Source of the DNA: Brevibacterium renqingii
GTDB lineage: Bacteria > Actinomycetota > Actinomycetes > Actinomycetales > Brevibacteriaceae
Length of the DNA stretch: 64,000 nt
Direction of reading: 5' to 3'
Assembly (NCBI RefSeq): GCF_017808105.1
Contig: NZ_JADBHF010000001.1
Span: 248,001 to 312,000 of the forward strand
Shown one piece after another: positions 51,146 to 59,300 of the stretch. Both the position numbers and the translations under genes were made by a program. Positions within the stretch are counted from its first letter, which is position 1. The number at the start of each line of letters is the position of its first letter. The notes under the pieces are model-generated. The model had not been told where the DNA came from. It saw only the letters and a list, made by a program, of their open reading frames with translations, and ran no database searches.

Positions 51146-52525
51146 ATGACCGAGTTCGACGGGAACCGTCCTGCTGCACCCACTGCGACCGAGAACCGAG
51201 AGCGGGAGAAGGGGCGCCGGCGGTCGATGTTCGTCGCAGCGTTCGGCACCGTCGTCGAATGGTACGACTTCTCGATCTTCTTCTATGTCGCCACGACCCT
51301 GACCACCGAATTCTTCGGCGATCAGACCGATTCGCTGCTGCTCACCCTCGGTGTGGGGGCGGCAGGATTCCTCTTCCGTCCCTTGGGGGCGATGGTCTTC
51401 GGCCACCTCGGCGATCGAATCGGACGGCGATCCACGCTCATCATCTCCGCGGTCCTCATGGCCATCTCCATGCTGGGCATCGCGGTGATTCCGAACTACG
51501 AAGCGATCGGCATCTGGGCGGGTGTCCTCATGGTCACGCTGCGGTGCCTGTCCGGCTTCTCCGTCGGCGCCGAGTACACCGGCATCATGGTCTTCCTGAT
51601 GGAATCGGCCGGGCCGGGCAGGCGTGGACTGGCGGCGAGCTGGGCCGCGGCCAACAGCGAGGTCGGCGCGCTCCTCGCGGTCGGTTCCGGGGCGCTGCTG
51701 GCCAATACGCTCAGCCCCGACGCGATGAGTTCGTGGGGCTGGCGACTGCTGTTCGTCCTCGGCGCTGTGCTCGCCGCACTCATGGTGCCGCTGCGGACGA
51801 TGATGGAGGAGACCGACACCTTCAAACGGCTGCAGAAGGCGGAGGATGAGAAGAAGGAGAAGAAGGACCGCGCTCTCGAGCGCTCGCCGCTCATCACCGC
51901 CTTTCTCGAACAGCCTCGCGCGATCATCGTCGCCTTCCTCATCTCCTCGATCGGCTCGGTCAGCTACTTCCTCAACATCACCTATGTGCCCACCTATATC
52001 GAGGAGGTCGCGAAGGTCCCGAACTCCGGCTCCCTGGCTCTGGGCACGGTGGCCGCCGTCGTCGCCATCATCGTCACGCCCTTCTTCGGGGTGGCCTCCG
52101 ACAGGTTCGGACGGAAGCCGACGCTGGCCGCACTCATGGTCGTCTTCGTCCTCACCACAATTCCCGCCTATGTGCTGCTGAGCAATCAGTCCGCAGGCAT
52201 CGCCGTCGCCGGTTCGGCCTTCCTCGCCATCCCCGCTGCCGGGTGGAGTGGTGTGGCTGCGGCCATGGTTCCCGAGCAGTTCACCGGCACGAGCCGGTTC
52301 TCGGGCATGGCGATCGGCTACAACATCGCCACCGTCCTCTTCGGCGGGCTCTCCCCGCTCATCGCGACTGCGCTCATGTCGTCGACCGGAGTGCCCCTGG
52401 CCCCCGCGATCTACGCAACCGTGGTCATCGTCGTCGCGGGAATCCCCACCCTCATCCTCGCTCGCAGCATGGGGCACAAAACGCTCGCCGAGGTGGACGC
52501 GGACAGGCACCTCGTCCCCGCCTGA
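51146..52525 (+). CDS. MHS-family MFS transporter (metabolite:H+ symporter)
   Basis: Twelve-helix proton symporter of 459 residues related to ProP, KgtP and ShiA. Family marks are FGTVVEWYDFSIFFYVATTL in the first helix, motif A FGHLGDRIGRRSTLI, and the helix-4/5 sequence RCLSGFSVGAEYTGIMVFLMESA. A charged central loop (KAEDEKKEKKDRALE) separates the halves; the repeated motif A reads FGVASDRFGRKPTLA. Substrates of this family include carboxylates, proline, betaine and shikimate; which applies is unknown. A 16-bp palindrome at 52567-52582 follows the gene. Confidence 0.92.
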   Translation: MTEFDGNRPAAPTATENREREKGRRRSMFVAAFGTVVEWYDFSIFFYVATTLTTEFFGDQTDSLLLTLGVGAAGFLFRPLGAMVFGHLGDRIGRRSTLIISAVLMAISMLGIAVIPNYEAIGIWAGVLMVTLRCLSGFSVGAEYTGIMVFLMESAGPGRRGLAASWAAANSEVGALLAVGSGALLANTLSPDAMSSWGWRLLFVLGAVLAALMVPLRTMMEETDTFKRLQKAEDEKKEKKDRALERSPLITAFLEQPRAIIVAFLISSIGSVSYFLNITYVPTYIEEVAKVPNSGSLALGTVAAVVAIIVTPFFGVASDRFGRKPTLAALMVVFVLTTIPAYVLLSNQSAGIAVAGSAFLAIPAAGWSGVAAAMVPEQFTGTSRFSGMAIGYNIATVLFGGLSPLIATALMSSTGVPLAPAIYATVVIVVAGIPTLILARSMGHKTLAEVDADRHLVPA

Positions 52526-52566
52526 GTCCGGTGGCTGCGGCGGTCTGCATCGGATCGATGACAGAC

Positions 52567-52582
52567 GTGGCAGTTCTGCCAC
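52567..52582. terminator. Perfect 16-bp palindrome after the MHS gene
   Basis: GTGGCAG-TT-CTGCCAC lies 42 bp past the stop and 33 bp before a TAGGTT box. It could terminate the transporter transcript or be an operator for the following genes. Confidence 0.45.
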
Positions 52583-52614
52583 ACACAGCGCACACCTCGA
52601 ACATCTGCCGCTTC

Positions 52615-52620
52615 TAGGTT
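52615..52620 (+). promoter_or_regulatory. -10 box TAGGTT of the lipoprotein transcript
   Basis: TAGGTT ends 6 nt before the ATG of an 11-codon frame at 52627, the spacing seen at leaderless starts. Confidence 0.45.
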
Positions 52621-52626
52621 GGAGTC

Positions 52627-52662
52627 ATGACAGGCATTCGGGTGATCGACTCCCGGGTGTGA
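52627..52662 (+). CDS. Possible 11-residue leaderless leader peptide
   Basis: An ATG 6 nt after TAGGTT opens the frame MTGIRVIDSRV followed by TGA. It ends 21 bp before the lipoprotein ATG. The position and the leaderless spacing suggest it may be translated. No run of a single amino acid points to attenuation. It may equally be part of an untranslated leader. Confidence 0.3.
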   Translation: MTGIRVIDSRV

Positions 52663-52683
52663 GAATCCGATCAAGGAGCCATC

Positions 52684-53484
52684 ATGAAACGCGTGAACCG
52701 CGCCGCATTCACCGCCGCCGCCCTGCTCAGCTGCACATTGACCTTCTCAGGCTGCTCCCTCATCAGCCAGGCCCTCCCACAGGGACAGGACGGAACGGCC
52801 GGCGAGCAGGCAGGCTCGGACGGACAGGAGCAGGGGACCGGAGCAGACGACTCCGGACAGAGCCCGGAGACCGACGAGGTGGCCGCCGACCCCTCCTCGT
52901 CAGCGGCCGATGGCGCGTCGGGTACGGAGGGAGGCGCGGCGGGCACGGCCGCATCGGGCACGGACGACGGGGCAACAGCTTCCGAGGACGGGACCACCGG
53001 CTCGGATACCGGGGCGTCCTCCGGCAGCCAGACCGAAGTGTCCATCGGGGAGAGCTTCACGGATCTGGAGATGGAGGACAGCATCGAGGTGCTCTCGGCC
53101 GTGCGGAACTTCGACTCGAGCAAGAAGTCCTCCGCCATCGAGCTGGGCGGCGAGGTCGTCCTCCTCGAGGTCAAGATCACCCCGGGGCAGAAATACGGCG
53201 GGCTCGTCTCGACCGGAGACTTCAAGATCTCCTACGACGGCGGATCCGACTACCGATTCAACCAGACGACCGGCGTCGAAGAGGAGATGAAGGCCGCGGG
53301 CTATACGCCGCTGGAGAACGTGTCCCGGCGCGACGGAGGCACCCATCAGGGGTGGATCGCCTTCGTCCCGAGCGAGAAGGACGACACGTACAAGATCCGC
53401 TACGAACGCGGCGCCGGCGAGGTCATGGGAACCGGGGAGAAGGTCCCCGCATTCACCAAGATCTTCGACATTCCGAACTCCTGA
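52684..53484 (+). CDS. Lipoprotein with Ser/Gly/Thr spacer, DUF4352-like
   Basis: Surface lipoprotein of 266 residues. The signal peptide ends in the lipobox FSGC, with Cys24. Residues about 35-118 form a low-complexity acidic Ser/Gly/Ala/Thr/Asp linker. The C-terminal folded part (about 120-266) has the beta-rich pattern of DUF4352/immunoglobulin-like extracytoplasmic domains, with GGEVVLLEVKITPGQKYGG and GTHQGWIAFVPSEK. AAGGAG lies 8 nt before the ATG. It converges with purB, leaving 13 bp between stops. The function is unknown. Confidence 0.85.
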   Translation: MKRVNRAAFTAAALLSCTLTFSGCSLISQALPQGQDGTAGEQAGSDGQEQGTGADDSGQSPETDEVAADPSSSAADGASGTEGGAAGTAASGTDDGATASEDGTTGSDTGASSGSQTEVSIGESFTDLEMEDSIEVLSAVRNFDSSKKSSAIELGGEVVLLEVKITPGQKYGGLVSTGDFKISYDGGSDYRFNQTTGVEEEMKAAGYTPLENVSRRDGGTHQGWIAFVPSEKDDTYKIRYERGAGEVMGTGEKVPAFTKIFDIPNS

Positions 53485-53497
53485 GACGACGACCGGA

Positions 53498-54931
53498 TCA
53501 GGCTTCGCTGAATGCCTTCCAGTCGGAGACCTCGGCTTCGGCCAGCTGGGCGGCCACGCCGATGTAGGTAGCGGGCGTGAGGGCCTTGAGCAGCTCGGCC
53601 CGGTCCTCGGGCAGGCCGAGACCGGAGACGAACTCCTGCAGGTCGGTCTGATCGATGCGTTTGCCGCGCGTGAGCTCTTTGAGCGTTTCGTACGGGTTCT
53701 CCATCCCCGGCACACCCTGGAGCCCGGCGGCACGCATCACCGACTGGACAGCCTCGCCGAGGACCTCCCAGTTCGCGTCGAGGTCGGCGGCCAGCGCATC
53801 CTCGTTGATGGCCAGGGCCTTCAGGCCCTTGACCAGGTTGTTCAACGCCAGCACCGAGTGTCCGAAGGCGACGCCGATATTGCGCTGTGAGGTCGAGTCG
53901 GTGAGGTCGCGCTGCATCCGCGAGGTCACCAGGGTCGAGGCCAGGGAATCGAGCAGCGCGCATGAGAGCTCGAGATTCGCTTCGGCGTTCTCGAAGCGGA
54001 TGGGGTTGACCTTGTGCGGCATCGTCGACGAGCCGGTCGCCCCAGCCACGGGGATCTGCTTGAAGTAGTTCATCGAGATGTAGGTCCACATATCGGTCGC
54101 TAGATTATGGGCGATGCGATTGAACCGGGCGATGTCTGCGAAGAGCTCGGCGTCCCAATCATGGGACTCGATCTGCGTGGTCAGGGAGTTGAAGCTCAGC
54201 CCGAGGCGGTCCTCGACGAAGGTCTGCGCGATCTGCGGCCAGTCCGCTCCCGGCACAGCGGCCATATGCGCCGAGTAGGTGCCGGTGGCGCCGTTGATCT
54301 TGCCGAGGAAGTCGGTGGCGGCGATGCGTTCGTACTGGCGGCGCAGACGGTGGACGAAGACCGCGAGCTCCTTGCCCATCGTCGTCGGGGTGGCCGGCTG
54401 ACCGTGGGTGTGGGCGAGCATCGGCACCTCGGCCAGCGCCGAGGCGGATTCGGCGAGGGCATCGATGAGCGCTTTCGCGCGGGGCAGCCACACCTGCTCG
54501 GTCGCACCCTTGATCCCCAGCGCCCAGGACAGATTGTTGATGTCCTCCGAGGTGCAGCAGAAGTGCACGAGCTCGCTCAGATCATCGGCGCCGATCTCGA
54601 CTAGGGCCTCTTTGACTGTGTATTCGACGGCTTTGACATCGTGCACGGTGACCGCCTCATGCGCAGCCAGCGTGCCGATGGTCTCGGCGTCGAAGCCGGC
54701 CGCGAAGGCCCGCAGGCCGTCGACCTCCTCGGGGGTGAGACGACGCACCGAGTCGATCACGGAGTTCTGCGCGAGGTGGATGAACCATTCGATCTCGACG
54801 GTGATGCGGTTGCGGTTGAGTGCCGCCTCGGAGAGGTGATCGACGAGGTCAGCAGTGTCTTTGCGGTAGCGACCATCAAGCGGTCCGAGAGCGATGGAGG
54901 GCGTGATTTCGGCAAGGGAAACAGTCGGCAT
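53498..54931 (-). CDS. purB: Adenylosuccinate lyase
   Basis: Purine-pathway lyase of 477 residues, releasing fumarate from SAICAR and adenylosuccinate. The fumarase/aspartase-superfamily signature is GSSTMPHKVNPIRFENAE, containing the mobile catalytic Ser loop. HFCCTSEDINNLSWAL, LAHTHGQPATPTTMGKELA (catalytic His) and SRMQRDLTDSTSQRNIGV are the other conserved blocks. The long form resembles Escherichia coli PurB. GAAAAT on the minus strand ends 6 nt before the ATG, suggesting a leaderless mRNA. No other purine genes adjoin. Confidence 0.96.
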   Translation of the reverse strand: MPTVSLAEITPSIALGPLDGRYRKDTADLVDHLSEAALNRNRITVEIEWFIHLAQNSVIDSVRRLTPEEVDGLRAFAAGFDAETIGTLAAHEAVTVHDVKAVEYTVKEALVEIGADDLSELVHFCCTSEDINNLSWALGIKGATEQVWLPRAKALIDALAESASALAEVPMLAHTHGQPATPTTMGKELAVFVHRLRRQYERIAATDFLGKINGATGTYSAHMAAVPGADWPQIAQTFVEDRLGLSFNSLTTQIESHDWDAELFADIARFNRIAHNLATDMWTYISMNYFKQIPVAGATGSSTMPHKVNPIRFENAEANLELSCALLDSLASTLVTSRMQRDLTDSTSQRNIGVAFGHSVLALNNLVKGLKALAINEDALAADLDANWEVLGEAVQSVMRAAGLQGVPGMENPYETLKELTRGKRIDQTDLQEFVSGLGLPEDRAELLKALTPATYIGVAAQLAEAEVSDWKAFSEA

Positions 54932-55265
54932 GCCCCTATTTTCTCATGACCGGCAGGACAGGGCGGAACGCGGCCGCTCGACGGCCCCGGCGACGGCGAT
55001 GGAAAGAGGCGGCGGCAGCCGACTCGGATGCATCCACCTGTGGACAGGCAGCCGACTTCGACGTGTGCGCCCTGTGGATCCCCGAGGGCCGTCCCCAGGC
55101 CTCGGAGCGGGCCTTCCCCTCTCCTTCCGAGCCCGCCTACGGTCGAGGAGATCGGTTGCAGGCGGCGAGGACGGAGGAGGGCAGTTCGGGACGGAGACGA
55201 GCCGACGAGAACCGTGACGAAGAGAGCTGCACCGGCGAGAGCCGCACGTGTGAGAGGGGAGAAGG
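54932..55265. other. Divergent gap between purB and the WXG-like cassette, no gene seen
   Basis: The 334-bp gap must hold promoters for both sides. For purB, GAAAAT (54943-54938, minus strand) is a candidate. For the cassette I see no clear -10; GAGGGGAGAAGG just before 55266 is a plausible ribosome-binding site. Two TGTGGA-type sequences (near 55029 and 55072) only loosely resemble DnaA boxes. Confidence 0.4.
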
Positions 55266-55511
55266 GTGATCACGGACGAGCTGGCGCGCAATCGAGACCA
55301 GTGGCTGCGTCGGGCGGACAGGCTGCGCACGCTCGCGCAGGAGTGCCGCGGGATCGACAGCTGGGATTCCCCGGCCGGAGAGCTGCTCGACGACAGGGTG
55401 AGATCGTGCGCGGAGTCGATCGACCTCCTCGCCGCATGCGCGGACGAACTCGCTGAGGCGTACGAGCTGCACCTGCAGGTCGTTTCGGTGGGAGGGCGGA
55501 TCCAACTGTGA
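55266..55511 (+). CDS. Small helical protein, WXG100/ESAT-6-like
   Basis: An 81-residue protein predicted to form a helical hairpin: helix 1 at about residues 2-28 (ARNRDQWLRRADRLRTLAQEC), a turn with SWDSPAGELL at 32-41, and helix 2 to about 72 (ADELAEAYELHLQ). The Trp33-Asp-Ser-Pro-Ala-Gly turn resembles the W-x-S-P-A variant of the WXG motif found in actinobacterial ESAT-6-like proteins. The GTG at 55266 directly follows GAGGGGAGAAGG. Its stop overlaps the next gene by 4 bp. No type VII secretion machinery is encoded in the window. Confidence 0.75.
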   Translation: MITDELARNRDQWLRRADRLRTLAQECRGIDSWDSPAGELLDDRVRSCAESIDLLAACADELAEAYELHLQVVSVGGRIQL

Positions 55512-56251
55512 ATGCCGCTTCCGAATCCGCCGCCGAGACGCTCGAGAGATGGATCGTCGTCGATCTCGAACGGATCAGGAGGCTGCCCGAGCGCCTGCGC
55601 AGGCTCTGGCCGCATGAATTGCTCCCAGCCAGGGACGATGGAGGCTCGGGACCTGCCTCGACGGGGGACGGGGACTCGAGGTCCGCCTCGGCGGGGGACG
55701 ATGGAGGCTCGGGACCTGCCTCGACGGCAGCCGGAGACGAAGACGCCGTCGTCCTCGACGAACCCGGCACTTCGCGCCGGGAACCCGATGTGCTCATGGC
55801 CTGGTTGGCAGGCTTCGCTGCTGAGCTCAACCACACCGACGTACGAGTCACGGTCGTCGTGTCCTCGGGTGTCGAAACCCTCCATCTCGCGCTCTGCCTC
55901 GGCGGGAGCACCGGTCTGGCGGTGCTGGCGCTGAAGGGTGAGGGCTTGGAGGGCTTCTCAGGCCATCAGCTCCTGCGCAGGATCGACCCTGTGGAGATCG
56001 GACCCGTCGTCGAGGGGCTTGCGGGGCTCGTCGAACAGGACTGCGTGCTCACACTGAGCTGGGCTGCGCGTGAGGGAGCCACGGGGCTCGAGTTCCTCCA
56101 CCGCAGGGACGGTCGCTGGTTCCGTCCGGTTCTCGAGCGTTCCGGGGGCTCCGTCACCGTCGATGTCGGCGACGAAGCCGGAGCCTCGGCGGTGCGGATG
56201 CTGTTGGCCGCCGTCCTCGCGCGGATGCTGACGACGGGAACGCGGCGATGA
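55508..56251 (+). CDS. Protein of unknown function in the WXG-like cassette
   Basis: A 247-residue protein that I cannot assign. Helical residues 1-40 (ERWIVVDLERIRRLPERLRRLW) are followed by a Gly/Ser/Ala/Asp repeat region of about 45 residues, then an alpha/beta domain (VRVTVVVSSGVETLHLALCLGG, TGLAVLALKGEGLEGF, VLTLSWAAREG). The GTG at 55508 and the stop at 56251 each overlap neighbours by 4 bp, so three proteins are translated in tandem. A chaperone role like EspG for the WXG-like products is conceivable but rests on context alone. Confidence 0.7.
   Translation: MNAASESAAETLERWIVVDLERIRRLPERLRRLWPHELLPARDDGGSGPASTGDGDSRSASAGDDGGSGPASTAAGDEDAVVLDEPGTSRREPDVLMAWLAGFAAELNHTDVRVTVVVSSGVETLHLALCLGGSTGLAVLALKGEGLEGFSGHQLLRRIDPVEIGPVVEGLAGLVEQDCVLTLSWAAREGATGLEFLHRRDGRWFRPVLERSGGSVTVDVGDEAGASAVRMLLAAVLARMLTTGTRR
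55632..55727. repeat. In-frame minisatellite, three ~32-bp copies
   Basis: Identical 33-bp copies at 55632-55664 and 55695-55727 (beginning GGGACGATGGAGGCTCGG) flank a diverged middle copy. The 63-bp spacing of the identical copies equals 21 codons. Confidence 0.85.
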
Positions 56252-57765
56252 TCGACTCACATACCCGCGGCGGCGGGAGGATCACAGTCGACGAGCGGGC
56301 CGACGCCAGCGGTGACGCGCTGCAGACCGTCATCACCGATGTCGGCGACCTGAGCCTCGAAGCCGCAGTGGGCGACTTCGACCTCGCGACCCTGCTGACG
56401 CAGGTGCCCGCGCCCGTCACGGCGCTCAATCTCGATGCCTGCCGAATCCGCTTCCACCAGCAGCTGGCGGCTTCGCTCCTCGAGCTCGAGGCCACGATGC
56501 TCGGGGTCCGGGCCGCGGCCTTGGCCTACCGACAGGCGGAGAAAGGTCTCAGCGAGGTATTCGGCGGGCTCCTCGACTCCCTCGGCTACGCCACTGGACG
56601 TGTCATCGCCATCAGCCTACCGGTGCTCATCCCCGTCGCCCTCGCCGTCGGCAGCCAGGTCGTGGTGGTGACGAAGATCCTCGATGCCACGGGTCTCGAC
56701 GAGGCCATCGCGAAGCGCTTCGGCATCGATCTCGGCACGACCAAGGCGAAGGCCGAGGAGGCGCTGACCAGGCTCGTATTCGAGCACTCCGATGCCTCCG
56801 GGGCGGTCATCGAGCATGTGCTTCCGGGTATGATCGTCGGTTTCATCGGCCTGCCGCCCGCTGTCCTGGACACGGACGCCGACCACGCCTTCTGGCCGCA
56901 CGATTCGCAGTCGATGACGATCTGGCTGCTGGCCGGAGCGAATCGGTTCGGCCTCCTGCTCCCCTCCGACGTGGAGGTGTGGAAGGCCGAAGGCCTGACC
57001 CCGCCGCACGAGACGCCGCCGCAGGACCTCGAAGACCTCTACGCCCGCGAGGCCGGCCGCCACCACGGGGCGGACTCCGGCCAGGTCCGCATCGAGGAGA
57101 TCGTCGGTGCTGACGGCACGACCCGGTACATCGTCTACGTCCCGGCCACCACCGACTGGTCCGCGACGTCGGGAGACAACACGACCGATATGACGACGAA
57201 CGTCCAGGGCATGGCGGGCAACGACACGGTGATGCGCGAGATGGTGCGGCAGGCCGTCGCCGATGCAGGAATCGGCGCGGACGCCGAGGTCATGCTCGTC
57301 GGCTATTCGCAGGGCGGCATCACTGCCGGCTCCCTGGCCGCGGACCCGGCGTTCCTGGCCGACGTCAACGTCACGGCACTGATGACGGTGGGTGCTCCGA
57401 TCTCGGATTTCCCCATCGGCCCTGGCGTCGACGTGCTGTCCGTCGAGCACGAACAGGACCTGGTGCCCGATCTCGACGGGAACGAGAACCCGGCCACCGC
57501 CAACTGGTCGACTGTCACCGTCGACTACGACCCCGAGGAGCTGCGTCGGGCTCCGAGCCTCACGGACAAGACCGATGCCGAGCTCGACGACATGTTCGCC
57601 TCGGCGGGAGCGGCCCACTCATCCGCGGCCTATGCTGCGTCAATCGCTCTGCTGCTGCGAGCGGGACATCCGGCTCTCAGCCGGTTCACTGCGAACAACT
57701 CGGGGTTCTTCACCGGAGACCTCAAGAAGACCCGCGACTACCAGGGCAGACGCAAGCACACCTGA
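56248..57765 (+). CDS. Alpha/beta hydrolase with helical WXG-like N-terminal region
   Basis: A 505-residue protein. The N-terminal 100 residues are helical (LDACRIRFHQQLAASLLELEATML) and are followed by a hydrophobic segment at about 117-138. The C-terminal part is an alpha/beta hydrolase: the nucleophile elbow is GYSQGG with Ser354, a candidate acid is in LSVEHEQDLVPDLDG, and a candidate His in GAAHSSAAYAA. This resembles serine-hydrolase PE-PPE-type proteins of mycobacteria in layout, but I cannot claim homology. It overlaps the preceding gene by 4 bp (ATGA). It may be an exported esterase or a toxin; a cognate immunity protein was not seen. Confidence 0.8.
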   Translation: MIDSHTRGGGRITVDERADASGDALQTVITDVGDLSLEAAVGDFDLATLLTQVPAPVTALNLDACRIRFHQQLAASLLELEATMLGVRAAALAYRQAEKGLSEVFGGLLDSLGYATGRVIAISLPVLIPVALAVGSQVVVVTKILDATGLDEAIAKRFGIDLGTTKAKAEEALTRLVFEHSDASGAVIEHVLPGMIVGFIGLPPAVLDTDADHAFWPHDSQSMTIWLLAGANRFGLLLPSDVEVWKAEGLTPPHETPPQDLEDLYAREAGRHHGADSGQVRIEEIVGADGTTRYIVYVPATTDWSATSGDNTTDMTTNVQGMAGNDTVMREMVRQAVADAGIGADAEVMLVGYSQGGITAGSLAADPAFLADVNVTALMTVGAPISDFPIGPGVDVLSVEHEQDLVPDLDGNENPATANWSTVTVDYDPEELRRAPSLTDKTDAELDDMFASAGAAHSSAAYAASIALLLRAGHPALSRFTANNSGFFTGDLKKTRDYQGRRKHT

Positions 57766-58032
57766 GGGCAGGAGCGCAGTCGCTCCGGTTCGCAGCGGGG
57801 GACGGAAGACCTCGATCACGCGTTCGGCGGGACGTCCTCCCAGTGGTCGGACGTGCGTTGGTCGGACGATGGAGCAACTCAGCGCCGACCGACAATTGTC
57901 CTCGCAGAGCTTTGGAACTCGGCCACATGTGTCGATCTGGGGCCATAGTCTGTTCTTGACCTGCACTTTTGATGCTCGAACCGCTGGGTGAGAGTGGCAA
58001 GCGGTGAGTGGATTCGGTATCGTTGGATCACC
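57766..58032. other. Gap upstream of the 2-oxoacid dehydrogenase operon, no gene seen
   Basis: The stretch 57766-58032 holds no supported gene. TTGACC at about 57956 is a possible -35 element. The two regulatory dyads downstream belong to the dehydrogenase operon. Confidence 0.4.
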
Positions 58033-58065
58033 TGTGAATCAGATCACTCGAGGGTGAGTTCTCAC
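58033..58065. promoter_or_regulatory. CRP/GlxR-like site and a GTGAG palindrome before the dehydrogenase operon
   Basis: TGTGA-ATCAGA-TCACT (58033-58048) matches the TGTGA-N6-TCACA pattern of CRP/GlxR-type regulators in nine of ten positions. It is followed by GTGAG-TT-CTCAC (58054-58065), a perfect dyad. Both lie 80-115 bp before the E1 alpha start. Confidence 0.55.
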
Positions 58066-58145
58066 ATCCGAGGGCCTGCCCGACGGACACGGTCCACCAC
58101 TGGTCACCTCCGGTGAAGATGGACCTCGAACAAAGGAGAACTGAA

Positions 58146-59300
58146 ATGACCTCCAACATTTCAGTGGGAACCGGCGCTGGCCACAGCCAGTCCGCGGAGC
58201 CCAGAATGATCCAGATGCTCACCGAAGACGGAAATCGCGTCGAATCCGGTGAGTACGACGCTTTCGCCGCAGAACTCACTGACGAGGATCTGCGCGGCTT
58301 CTATCGCGACATGGTCCTGGTGCGCCGCGTCGATGCCGAAGGCGCAGCCCTCCAGCGTCAGGGACAGCTGGGCCTGTGGGCACCGCTGTTCGGTCAGGAA
58401 GCGGCCCAGATCGGCATGGGACGGGCAGCCCGACCACAGGACTTCGTCTTCCCCACCTACCGTGAGCACGGACTGGCCTACACCCGCGGTGTCGAGCCCG
58501 AAACGCTGCTCGGCATCTTCCGCGGCCAGAACCACGGCGGCTGGGATCCCCAGGAGCACCGGTTCCACACCTACACGATCGTCATCGGCTCCCAGACTCT
58601 GCACGCCACCGGCTACGCCATGGGCATCAGCATGGACGGCGACGTCGGCACCGGTGACATCGATCGCGATACCGTGGCCATCGCCTGCTTCGGCGACGGC
58701 GCCACCTCGCAGGGCGATGTCTCGGAGGCGCTGACCTTCGCCGGAGCCTTCCACGCCCCGGTCCTCTTCTTCTGCCAGAACAACCAGTGGGCCATCTCCG
58801 AACCCACCCACGTCCAGACGGCCGCGCCCCTGTGCAAGCGCGGCGAGGGCTTCGGCGTTCCCGGCATCCGCGTCGACGGCAACGACATCATCGCGATGTA
58901 CTCCGTCGCCCGTGCCAGCCTCGACTCGGTGCGCGCAGGGCACGGCCCGATGCTCATCGAGGCCTTCACCTACCGCCGCGGCGCCCACACCACCGCCGAC
59001 GATCCGACGAAGTACCGCGACAAGGCCGAAGAGGAGATCTGGGAGGACCGGGATCCGATCACCCGCCTCAAGGCCTATCTCGACAAGCACACCGACACGA
59101 GCGAAGAGTTCTTCGCCGAGGTGGACGCCGAGGCCGACACCCTGGCCGCACGCATCCGCCACAACTGCATGACGATGGAGAACCCCGACGGCGTCGAGAT
59201 GTTCGCCCACGTCACCTCCGAGCCCCACTCCCTCGTCGACGAGGAACGCGCCGGATTCCTGGCGTATCAGGCCTCGTTCGCCGATGCGGGTGAGGCCTGA
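58146..59300 (+). CDS. 2-oxoacid dehydrogenase E1 component, alpha subunit
   Basis: Thiamine-diphosphate-binding half of the E1 decarboxylase, 384 residues. The ThDP/Mg motif starts GDGATSQGDVSEALTFAGAF and ends with QNNQWAIS. FPTYREHGLAYTRGV and YRRGAHTTADDPTKYRD (with the phosphorylation-loop-like Ser/Thr segment) are family features. AAAGGAG lies 7 nt before the ATG. The E1 beta gene starts within its stop codon. The substrate may be pyruvate or branched-chain 2-oxoacids; where AceE handles pyruvate, such operons usually serve branched chains. The lead peptide includes a polar 35-residue extension. Confidence 0.93.
   Translation: MTSNISVGTGAGHSQSAEPRMIQMLTEDGNRVESGEYDAFAAELTDEDLRGFYRDMVLVRRVDAEGAALQRQGQLGLWAPLFGQEAAQIGMGRAARPQDFVFPTYREHGLAYTRGVEPETLLGIFRGQNHGGWDPQEHRFHTYTIVIGSQTLHATGYAMGISMDGDVGTGDIDRDTVAIACFGDGATSQGDVSEALTFAGAFHAPVLFFCQNNQWAISEPTHVQTAAPLCKRGEGFGVPGIRVDGNDIIAMYSVARASLDSVRAGHGPMLIEAFTYRRGAHTTADDPTKYRDKAEEEIWEDRDPITRLKAYLDKHTDTSEEFFAEVDAEADTLAARIRHNCMTMENPDGVEMFAHVTSEPHSLVDEERAGFLAYQASFADAGEA

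Noticed and set aside
55020..55085. DnaA-box-like TGTGGA sequences upstream of the WXG-like cassette
   Set aside because: Only two loose matches and no AT-rich region; not an origin.
54946..55269. Open frame between purB and the WXG-like gene
   Set aside because: Arg/Ala-rich composition without helices or motifs, and it overlaps the cassette start out of frame.
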